Positions 8,205-14,726 of a stretch of 64,000 nt of DNA are shown piece after piece. Under the pieces are notes generated by a model. The model did not search any database and was not told where the DNA came from. It worked only from the letters and a program-made list of their open reading frames with translations. The translations under genes and the position numbers were made by a program. Each line of letters opens with the position of its first letter. Within the stretch, counting starts at the first letter, position 1. The DNA is from VAZQ01 sp035293945. Lineage in GTDB: Bacteria > Pseudomonadota > Alphaproteobacteria > Rhizobiales > Xanthobacteraceae. Location: assembly GCA_035293945.1 (NCBI GenBank), contig DATGLV010000028.1, forward strand, positions 186,001 to 250,000. The letters run 5' to 3'.

Positions 8205-9248
8205 TCACTCCTCCTCGCTCGAGCCGAACAAGCCGAATTGCGCAGGATCGCGCGCGGGCTCGGCGAGCCCGATATGACGGAAGGCGTGCGAGGTGAGCAA
8301 GCGCCCGCGCGGGGTGCGCTGGATGAAGCCTTTCTGGATCAGGAACGGCTCTATGATCTCCTCAATGGCGTCACGCGGCTCCGACAGCGCCGCCGCGAGG
8401 GTCTCGATCCCGACCGGGCCACCCCCATAGTTGAGCCCGATCGTGGAGAGATAGCGGCGATCCATGGCGTCGAGACCGGCGGCATCGACCTCGAGCGCAG
8501 TGAGCGCGGAATCGGCGGCGGCGCGGTCTATGCCGCTTGCTCCGGAAGTCTGCGCGAAGTCGCGCACCCGCCGCAGCAAGCGGCCGGCGATGCGCGGCGT
8601 ACCACGTGAGCGCCGGGCGATCTCGTTGGCCCCATCTGCCGTCATGCCGATGCCGAGCACGCGGGCACCGCGATCGACAATCTTTTCGAGCTCACCCTCG
8701 GAATAGAAGTTGAGCCGGATCGGAATGCCGAAGCGGTCCCGCAGTGGATTGGTGAGCAGGCCGGCGCGCGTGGTCGCCCCGACGAGGGTGAAGCGCGCGA
8801 GATCGATCTTCACCGAACGGGCCGCTGGTCCGGCCCCGATAATGAGATCGAGCTGGAAGTCCTCCATGGCCGGATAAAGTATTTCCTCGACCGCCGGATT
8901 GAGGCGATGGATCTCGTCGATGAACAAGACGTCGCGATCTTCCAGATTCGTGAGCTGGGCGGCGAGATCGCCGGCCTTGGCAAGCACCGGCCCGGCGGTG
9001 GAGCGGAAGTTGACGCCGAGCTCCCGCGCGACGATTTGTGCAAGCGTGGTCTTGCCAAGCCCGGGCGGACCAACAAACAGCACGTGATCGAGCGCGTCCT
9101 TGCGCGCCCGCGCCGCCTCGATAAACACCTTGAGATTGGCGCGCGCCTGCTCCTGGCCGATGAACTCCTCGAGCTTGAGCGGCCGCAGTGAAGCTTCGCT
9201 CACATCCTCCACGCGGCGCTCGGCCGCAACCAGGCGCGGTGTGGTCAT
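8205..9248 (-). CDS. ruvB: Holliday junction branch migration DNA helicase RuvB
   Basis: AAA+ hexameric motor that drives branch migration of Holliday junctions with RuvA. Walker A GPPGLGKT is at residues 60-67, Walker B plus DEIH at 107-114, sensor I in GATTRAG, and the arginine finger region in RRSRGTPRIAGRLLRRVRDF. The C-terminal winged helix ends near FRHIGL. At 347 aa it is of standard length. The ATG at 9248 overlaps the stop codon of the preceding membrane-protein gene by four bases (ATGA), so translation is probably coupled. Confidence 0.97.
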   Translation of the reverse strand: MTTPRLVAAERRVEDVSEASLRPLKLEEFIGQEQARANLKVFIEAARARKDALDHVLFVGPPGLGKTTLAQIVARELGVNFRSTAGPVLAKAGDLAAQLTNLEDRDVLFIDEIHRLNPAVEEILYPAMEDFQLDLIIGAGPAARSVKIDLARFTLVGATTRAGLLTNPLRDRFGIPIRLNFYSEGELEKIVDRGARVLGIGMTADGANEIARRSRGTPRIAGRLLRRVRDFAQTSGASGIDRAAADSALTALEVDAAGLDAMDRRYLSTIGLNYGGGPVGIETLAAALSEPRDAIEEIIEPFLIQKGFIQRTPRGRLLTSHAFRHIGLAEPARDPAQFGLFGSSEEE

Positions 9249-9736
9249 GGCGGAGCATCCGTTCGGACGGGCGCGGCAAAATACCAGCCGCTCACCAGCA
9301 GCCAACACAGCAAGGTCGGAGCAACGCAGCTGAGAATCAAAACCGCCGGGGTGAAGGAAAAATCGGAGCTCGGGAAATTGGCGAGCTGGACGGGGACGCC
9401 GCCGAGGACAGCGACCCCAACCGCAAGCCCGGTAGCGAGTGCGATCCACCACGTTCCGGGTCCGAAATACGCCTGCCTGATGCCGACGACGAGCCCCGCC
9501 AGGGCGAGGGGCCCGCCGCCAAACACATAGCTCATCGCAATCCCGCCAATGAGAACGACAAAATACGGCGGCGACCACAAGGTCGTCAGCGTGTCCATTG
9601 CATCGGAGGGCGAAGACGCAATCAGGAACGTGAGGAAGCCGACGGGCGGGCCGACGACGACGAAAACGATGACTATGCCGATGGCCATCCCGGCGCGGGC
9701 AGCAAGGCTCGGCGACCTGCGCACGGCGGCGCTCAC
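9245..9736 (-). CDS. Uncharacterised multi-pass membrane protein between ruvA and ruvB
   Basis: A 163-aa protein with four or five predicted membrane segments: around AGMAIGIVIVFVVVGPPVG, YFVVLIGGIAMSYVFGGG, WWIALATGLAVGVAVLGG, and PAVLILSCVAPTLLCWLL near the C-terminus. I recognise no enzymatic or transport motif. The GTG start at 9736 overlaps the ruvA stop by four bases (GTGA) and its own TGA overlaps the ruvB ATG by four bases. It is therefore expressed with the Holliday-junction machinery. Whether it has a DNA-repair role or is a passenger cannot be told from sequence. Confidence 0.85.
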   Translation of the reverse strand: MSAAVRRSPSLAARAGMAIGIVIVFVVVGPPVGFLTFLIASSPSDAMDTLTTLWSPPYFVVLIGGIAMSYVFGGGPLALAGLVVGIRQAYFGPGTWWIALATGLAVGVAVLGGVPVQLANFPSSDFSFTPAVLILSCVAPTLLCWLLVSGWYFAAPVRTDAPP

Positions 9737-10350
9737 TTGGCGATCTCCTTGAGGCCAAGGCGGATCAGGCTCTTGGCATCGGCTCCCTCCCCGGCCGCGC
9801 GCGCCGCGGCGGCGATCGCGGCCGCTGCTTGAGGTTGGCCGTAACCGAGATTGACCAAGGCCGAGACCGCGTCCGCAATCGGCTTCGGCGCCCGGCGCTC
9901 GTCGACCGCGCCCGACAGGTGAATGACGGCCGGATCGACCTGCGCGTATGCGGGCGCCTTGTCCTTGAGCTCGGTCACGATCCGCTCCGCCACCTTGGGA
10001 CCGACGCCCGGCGCGCGCGTCACCATGGCCTTGTCGCGAAGCGCGATCGCCGAGGCGAGCTCGGCCGGCTTCAGGGTACCGAGAATCGACAGCGCCACCT
10101 TGGTGCCGACGCCCTGCACGGTCTGCAGCAGACGAAACCATTCACGCTCGTGCTCATGCAGGAATCCAAACAGACGAATCTGGTCCTCGCGCACATGCGT
10201 CTCTATCGCCAGTGTGACCGGCTCCCCGGGCGCCGGCAACGCCTGCAAGGTCGAGGCGGCACAATGCACCAGATAGCCGACGCCATTGACATCCAGGATG
10301 ATGAAGTCCTCGCCGTAGGTATCGATCGTGCCTTTGAGCTTACCGATCAT
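9733..10350 (-). CDS. ruvA: Holliday junction branch migration protein RuvA
   Basis: Tetrameric DNA-binding protein that holds Holliday junctions and recruits RuvB. It starts MIGKLKGTIDTYGEDFIILDV (OB-fold), has helix-hairpin-helix motifs at LQTVQGVGTKVALSILG and RAPGVGPKVAERIVTEL, and a C-terminal RuvB-binding domain ending LGLKEIAK. Length 205 aa is normal. Its ATG overlaps the ruvC stop by four bases (ATGA) and its stop overlaps the next gene by four, giving a tightly packed ruvC-ruvA-membrane protein-ruvB operon. Confidence 0.97.
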   Translation of the reverse strand: MIGKLKGTIDTYGEDFIILDVNGVGYLVHCAASTLQALPAPGEPVTLAIETHVREDQIRLFGFLHEHEREWFRLLQTVQGVGTKVALSILGTLKPAELASAIALRDKAMVTRAPGVGPKVAERIVTELKDKAPAYAQVDPAVIHLSGAVDERRAPKPIADAVSALVNLGYGQPQAAAAIAAAARAAGEGADAKSLIRLGLKEIAK

Positions 10351-10853
10351 CGCCCGGCCACCTTCGCGAGCGCGCTCTGCCGGTGATGCGCATGGGTGAC
10401 CGCGATCGCGAGCGCGTCCGCCGCATCATGGGTGCGCGGATCGGCCTTCGGCAACAGCACGCCGATCATCATGCGGATTTGCGCCTTCTCGCCGTGGCCG
10501 ACCCCGATGATGGTCTTCTTCACCAAATTGGGGGCATATTCGGCGACCGGGAGGCCAGCGATTGCCGGCACCAGCATGGCGATGCCCCGCGCCTGGCCAA
10601 GCTTCAACGTCGCGGAAGCATCCTTATTGACGAAAGTAGCCTCGACCGCGGCTTCATGAGGGCCATGCTCATCGACCACTCTCCGCAGCCCGTCATGGAT
10701 CGCCAAAAGGCGGACCGCCAGTGCGGCTTCGCCGTCGGTCGCGAGCGATCCACAGCCGAGAAACATGAGCCGGCTTCCCTCGATCGCAATCATCCCCCAG
10801 CCGGTGCGGCGAAGCCCCGGATCGATCCCGAGAATGCGAATCGGTTGCGCCAT
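10347..10853 (-). CDS. ruvC: Crossover junction endodeoxyribonuclease RuvC
   Basis: Dimeric nuclease that resolves Holliday junctions by paired nicks. The RNase H-like fold shows its acidic catalytic residues: D11 in GIDPGLRRTGWG, Glu in EATFVNKDASATLKLGQARG, and the C-terminal HDAADALAIAVTHAH pair. ATG 10853 is preferred over an in-frame TTG one codon upstream. First gene of the ruv operon, 180 bases after yebC. Confidence 0.96.
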   Translation of the reverse strand: MAQPIRILGIDPGLRRTGWGMIAIEGSRLMFLGCGSLATDGEAALAVRLLAIHDGLRRVVDEHGPHEAAVEATFVNKDASATLKLGQARGIAMLVPAIAGLPVAEYAPNLVKKTIIGVGHGEKAQIRMMIGVLLPKADPRTHDAADALAIAVTHAHHRQSALAKVAGR

Positions 10854-11033
10854 CAAGCATGGTTGATAACGCCGCGGAGCCGTGTCGCCTAGTGCACGAA
10901 ACGCCCATGCGGCGCTTGACTCGGCGTCGTCCCTGCGAAAGCAGCGCCCCCTACGGCTGTGCGTTATCGAGAACCCGCAGCCGTATTGGTGCCGGCTCTT
11001 CGCTTGAGCCGGGACGAAACCGAGATTTGACGT

Positions 11034-11780
11034 TTACGCGCTCAGCTTCTGCATCAGCGCGTCCGAAATCTCGAAATTGGCGTAGACGTTCTGCACGTCA
11101 TCCTGCTCGTTGAGGCTTTCGATCAGCTTGAGCACCTTCTCGCCCTGCTCGTCATCGACCGGCACGGTGTTCTGCGGCTTCCAGACGAGCGCCGTCTTGC
11201 GCGGCTCACCGAACTTCGCCTCGAGCGCTTTGCTGACTGCAGCGAGTTGGTCCGGCGTCGTGTAGATCTCGTGGCCATTCTCGCTTGAGACGACATCCTC
11301 GGCGCCGGCCTCGATCGCGGCTTCCAGCATCGCATCGCTCGTCGCGACCTTTTCGTCGTACTCCACCACACCCTGATGATCGAACATGAACGACACGGCG
11401 CCGGTTTCGGCAAGATTGCCGCCGCTCTTGGTGAAGGTCGAACGCACCTCGCCGGCGGTACGATTGCGGTTGTCGGTCAAGACTTCGACAATGACGGCGA
11501 CGCCGCCCGGCCCATAGCCTTCGTACCGGATCTCGTCATAGCTTTCGGCATCGCCTCCGCTCGCTTTCTTGATCGCGCGCTCGATCGAATCCTTGGACAT
11601 GTTCTCGGCGCGCGCAGCCAATACGGCCGCGCGCAACCGCGGATTCATGCTGGGGTCCGGCATTCCCATCTTCGCCGCAACGGTAATTTCACGCGCGAGC
11701 TTGCCGAACAGCCTGGACTTGACTGCGTCCTGCCGTCCCTTGCGATGCATGATGTTCTTGAACTGTGAATGTCCCGCCAT
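11034..11780 (-). CDS. yebC: YebC/PmpR family DNA-binding regulator / translation factor
   Basis: Conserved protein beginning MAGHSQFKNIMHRKGRQDA, the YebC/PmpR signature. YebC homologues are described as transcriptional regulators and, more recently, as ribosome-associated factors relieving stalling at proline runs. All three subdomains are present in 248 aa: the N-terminal helical part, then GYGPGGVAVIVEVLTDNRNRT and the C-terminal VYANFEIS. Located upstream of ruvC, a neighbourhood conserved across many proteobacteria. The function in this organism is inferred from family only. Confidence 0.95.
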   Translation of the reverse strand: MAGHSQFKNIMHRKGRQDAVKSRLFGKLAREITVAAKMGMPDPSMNPRLRAAVLAARAENMSKDSIERAIKKASGGDAESYDEIRYEGYGPGGVAVIVEVLTDNRNRTAGEVRSTFTKSGGNLAETGAVSFMFDHQGVVEYDEKVATSDAMLEAAIEAGAEDVVSSENGHEIYTTPDQLAAVSKALEAKFGEPRKTALVWKPQNTVPVDDEQGEKVLKLIESLNEQDDVQNVYANFEISDALMQKLSA

Positions 11781-11914
11781 GGCACTCTGTCCGTGATGCT
11801 CGGTTTCGTTCGAAGGGGGCGCCGACGCAGGTCCGATCCCGCGTTCCAGGTCGCCATCATGATTGATGAATTGAAGCTGGCGGCCTTATAGGACGGTCCG
11901 CTCCGGAAATAAAG

Positions 11915-12736
11915 TTACTCCCAAAAAGCGGGTCTTGCTTGTTCCAGCCTGCCGCCGAGACGCACGGCGGCGATGCGCTTGGCGAGCCCGGTTGCATCGT
12001 CGGTTTCGAGCGCGACTGCGCACAACGTGGCCTCGCCCAACGCAGGCTCGAAGCGGCTGGTCGGAATGCGGTGAAGAAAGCGGTTGAGCGGCTCATCCTT
12101 GGCCATTCCGATCACCGAATCGTAATCGCCTGTCATGCCGACGTCGGAGATGAAGCCGGTGCCGTTCGGCAGGATCTGGTGATCCGCAGTGGGAACATGG
12201 GTATGCGTGCCCACGACCAGGCTGGCGCGTCCGTCGCAGAAGCAACCCATCGCCTGCTTTTCGCTCGTGGCCTCGCCGTGCATGTCGATCACGATGGCGT
12301 CGGCCCCGCTAGCGAGCGGATGCGCCATCAGCTCGCGATCGATCGCCACGAACGGATCGTCGAGCGGATCCATGAATATGCGGCCCATGACGTTGACGAC
12401 CAGGACATTCGCTCCACTGCGGGTGGCGACCAGCGACGCGCCGCGGCCGGGCGTGCCGGCCGGATAATTGATCGGACGAATCAGGCGCGGCGCCCGCTCG
12501 ATGAAGACCAGCGCTTCCTTTTGGTCCCAGGCATGGTTGCCGAGGGTAACCGCATCGGCGCCGGCATCGATCAGATCCTGATAGATCGCCTCGGTAATAC
12601 CGAAGCCGCCGGCTGCGTTCTCTCCATTGATCACGACGCAATCAAGACGCCAGTCACGCAGGAGACGTGGCAGACGGTCGAGCACGATCGCTCGCCCGCT
12701 GCGGCCGACGATGTCGCCGATGAAGAGGATCCGCAT
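11915..12736 (-). CDS. YmdB-type metallophosphoesterase (TIGR00282 family)
   Basis: Dinuclear metal phosphoesterase; the Bacillus homologue YmdB hydrolyses 2',3'- and 3',5'-cyclic nucleotides. Metal-binding motifs appear in the expected order: GDIVGRSG, NGENAAGGFG, LGNHAWD, DMHGEATSEK and GTHTHVPTAD. Start ATG 12736 gives MRILFIGDIVG, the standard N-terminus; the frame extends 15 codons upstream without family sequence. 273 aa is normal. Lies between the cyclo-ligase gene and yebC. The physiological substrate is unknown. Confidence 0.92.
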   Translation of the reverse strand: MRILFIGDIVGRSGRAIVLDRLPRLLRDWRLDCVVINGENAAGGFGITEAIYQDLIDAGADAVTLGNHAWDQKEALVFIERAPRLIRPINYPAGTPGRGASLVATRSGANVLVVNVMGRIFMDPLDDPFVAIDRELMAHPLASGADAIVIDMHGEATSEKQAMGCFCDGRASLVVGTHTHVPTADHQILPNGTGFISDVGMTGDYDSVIGMAKDEPLNRFLHRIPTSRFEPALGEATLCAVALETDDATGLAKRIAAVRLGGRLEQARPAFWE

Positions 12737-12743
12737 CCGGCCC

Positions 12744-12814
12744 AGTGCCCCGCTTCCGAATTCCGTAGTACATCGCGGCACCCTTTGGCACGGAATTCGG
12801 AAGCAAAGGGCACT
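12744..12814. repeat. Imperfect inverted repeat upstream of the phosphoesterase gene
   Basis: Left arm AGTGCCC-C-GCTTCCGAATTCCG (12744-12765) and right arm CGGAATTCGGAAGC-AAA-GGGCACT (12791-12814) are complementary except for a small internal loop. Together they could fold into a long stem directly upstream of the phosphoesterase ATG. Its CTAGTGCC-type ends resemble the neighbouring repeat, suggesting a related palindromic element. Confidence 0.8.
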
Positions 12815-12830
12815 AGCAAATATATTATTC

Positions 12831-12905
12831 TAGTGCCGCTTTCGATTTGAAGTTCCTGATCGAGTTTGCGACACGCATAGCAGGAACTTCAAATCGGCGG
12901 CATTA
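12831..12905. repeat. Dispersed inverted repeat, copy 1
   Basis: Left arm TAGTGCCGCTTTCGATTTGA plus AGTTCCTG (12831-12858) pairs with CAGGAACTTCAAATCGGCGG plus CATTA (12881-12905) around a roughly 22-base loop containing GAGTTTGCG. It abuts and overlaps the TAA of the cyclo-ligase gene. Near-identical arms occur at about 38074-38147 and 53165-53240, with a solo right arm near 59592, so this is a repeated family rather than a local hairpin. Confidence 0.85.
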
Positions 12906-13499
12906 GCCTCGCAGATCGATCACTTCGTGCTCGGTCAGCACGAGATCAAGCAGTGCGTCGCGTGGGGTCGACGGCACCGCAGGGATTTCCTGCCCCGCAA
13001 ATGCGAGCCCGACCGCCACGATCACTTTTTCGGCGCGCAGTGCGGCGATCGTCATGTCGTAATAACCCGCCCCGTAGCCGATGCGGTGCCCGCGGCGATC
13101 GAAGGCGAGCAGCGGAACGAGCAGAATATCGGGCGCGACGACGGGGGCGCTCGGCAGGGGCTCGCGAATTCCCCATACGCCGGCGGCAAGCGGCTCCCCG
13201 AACCTGAAGGCGCGCATGGTCAGTGGCGACCCACGCCCGCTCACCACCGGCAGTGCCAGGCTGGCGCCTGCGTCGGCAAGTTTGCGCATGAGCGGCAACG
13301 GGTTGAACTCGCTCTTCATCGGCATGAAGCCGGCGACAATCGCCCCCGCTGCGATCGGGATGGGGAATTGGCGCTTCGCGACCGTCTCGGCCGCTTGTTG
13401 GCGCTCACTCGCCGGCAATGCGTCCCGACGCGCGATCGCCTGACGCCGCAAGGCGGCCTTCTCGGTGTCCGACGCGGAGGCAGGCGGAAGATGGTCCAG
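12903..13499 (-). CDS. ygfA: 5-formyltetrahydrofolate cyclo-ligase
   Basis: ATP-dependent enzyme converting 5-formyl-THF to 5,10-methenyl-THF. Family features: basic N-terminal block LRRQAIARRDALP, substrate region FMPMKSEFN, and the C-terminal hallmark LLAFDRRGHRIGYGAGYYD. The start is uncertain. The only in-frame ATG (13586) lies inside the 6S RNA, as does everything up to 13521. A GAGG (13510-13507) sits seven bases before a CTG codon at 13499, which gives the usual 198-aa length; TTG 13517 is the other option. I list the CTG start on the strength of that ribosome-binding site. Placement directly after 6S RNA is conserved from gamma- to alphaproteobacteria. Confidence 0.85.
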   Translation of the reverse strand: MDHLPPASASDTEKAALRRQAIARRDALPASERQQAAETVAKRQFPIPIAAGAIVAGFMPMKSEFNPLPLMRKLADAGASLALPVVSGRGSPLTMRAFRFGEPLAAGVWGIREPLPSAPVVAPDILLVPLLAFDRRGHRIGYGAGYYDMTIAALRAEKVIVAVGLAFAGQEIPAVPSTPRDALLDLVLTEHEVIDLRG

Positions 13500-13520
13500 T
13501 TTGGAGCCTCGTTGCAAGAA

Positions 13521-13680
13521 TGCGGAGCCGCGATGGCCGTCGGAGCGTTCGATCCCGGGTTCCCTACGAAAGTAGGTGGGCGCCATATGCCCGAGCCCAC
13601 GAGCCCGGACAGGGACAGCTCCCGTGAGATCGATAAGGCCCCGGGGATAATGCTCCTAACGCACCCCGCAGCCCCGCGCC
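13521..13680 (-). ncRNA. ssrS: 6S RNA (SsrS)
   Basis: Regulatory RNA that mimics an open promoter and sequesters sigma70-RNA polymerase in stationary phase. It lies between zapA and the cyclo-ligase gene, the conserved ssrS position. A terminal stem is visible: GCGGGGCTGC (13677-13668) pairs with GCGGCTCCGC (13531-13522), allowing two G-U pairs, which gives an RNA of about 160 nt, the alphaproteobacterial size. Internal GC-rich helices and the CCTAC-TTTC-GTAGG hairpin fit the family shape. A -10-like TACATT is at 13690-13685. The ends are estimates. Confidence 0.8.
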
Positions 13681-13786
13681 GGCAAATGTAGTGTTCTCGC
13701 CGGCTCCACGCCACCGGCAAATTGCTCCAAATTGCTCACAGAGTAGATTGCAGAAATCGTGCGCTGGCCCGCCTCGCGCCCGAAGC

Positions 13787-14170
13787 CTATCCGGGGGTCG
13801 GCCCCGCGCTGCGATTTTGATTGAGCGACTTGATGACTTGCTCGATGCGCTCGGCGGCGGAATTAAGCGCGGCTGCGACAGCAACCTGCGTCGCGTCCGC
13901 CCGCTCGGCCGCAGCTGCTCGGGCGTCTTGCAGCTTGGCGAGATCTTCTTCGAGGCGGTGCAGCTTGCCGCTCGCATCCGCAAGCTCGTCCGCAACCGTC
14001 AAAGCGGCCATCACGGTGAGCCGCGTGTCGCCGATCTCGCCGAATGTGGCGCGCAACTTCTCGATTCGCTGATCGAGCTCCTGAGCAAGGCGCAGCAAAT
14101 GGCTCTCCTGCCCGTCCTCGCAAGCCATGCGAAATTGACGGCCATTGATGGTGACTGTCACCTGCGGCAT
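13787..14170 (-). CDS. zapA: Cell division protein ZapA
   Basis: Small FtsZ-binding protein that cross-links protofilaments at the Z-ring. It starts MPQVTVTINGRQFRMACEDG, the ZapA globular head; the rest (about residues 45-125) is a long coiled coil rich in Ala, Glu and Leu. ATG 14170 is chosen because the conserved head then begins at residue 2; an ATG at 14191 adds seven residues. Flanked by a DUF4164 gene upstream and 6S RNA downstream. Confidence 0.92.
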   Translation of the reverse strand: MPQVTVTINGRQFRMACEDGQESHLLRLAQELDQRIEKLRATFGEIGDTRLTVMAALTVADELADASGKLHRLEEDLAKLQDARAAAAERADATQVAVAAALNSAAERIEQVIKSLNQNRSAGPTPG

Positions 14171-14198
14171 GAAACGCTCGGCTGGACGCATGGCTACA

Positions 14199-14480
14199 TC
14201 AACTGTCGTTGGCTTCGATGACTGACCGGATGGTCTCGATTGCTGAATCGAGCCGCCGCGTGACCTCCTGGTTGGTGGCCTCGAGCGCCCGCGCTCGCGC
14301 CGTCACTGTGTCGAGATCGGCCGCCAAACGCGAGCGGTCGACGCCAAGCGCGTGCAACTGGTCAGCAAGACCTAGCTCGGCGCGATCAGCCTCGCACCGA
14401 CGTTCGGCCGCCGCTTCCAGACCATCCAACGCCTGCATCAGGCGCCGGGTCGCAGCTTCAATTGCGCCAGCATCAGCCAT
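14199..14480 (-). CDS. DUF4164 family coiled-coil protein
   Basis: A 93-aa protein that is almost entirely predicted coiled coil, with heptad-spaced Leu/Ala and charged residues (for example LHALGVDRSRLAADLDTVTARARALE). The family is restricted to alphaproteobacteria and is nearly always encoded immediately upstream of zapA, which suggests a division-related role. No biochemical function is known to me. The ATG at 14480 opens the operon, and tkt diverges on the other strand. Confidence 0.85.
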   Translation of the reverse strand: MADAGAIEAATRRLMQALDGLEAAAERRCEADRAELGLADQLHALGVDRSRLAADLDTVTARARALEATNQEVTRRLDSAIETIRSVIEANDS

Positions 14481-14726
14481 CGCCGCCCGACCTCATTTGA
14501 TCGGTCCAGGTTTACCCACCAAAATCATATGCGCGGCAAGAAGTTAGAGATGGAACCTTACGTGGACTGGCGGCTATCCGTCAACGCCGGGGCGCATTTT
14601 CTCCCCTGTTCTGTTCGGGACCGAACCGAGAGGTAACTTCTTAGGGGGTGGGTCGCCTCAGCACCCGTTCTTTTACTCAGCGAAAACGCGTGCTACAGGC
14701 ACCCTCTCCAACCGCCGTGACCCAGC

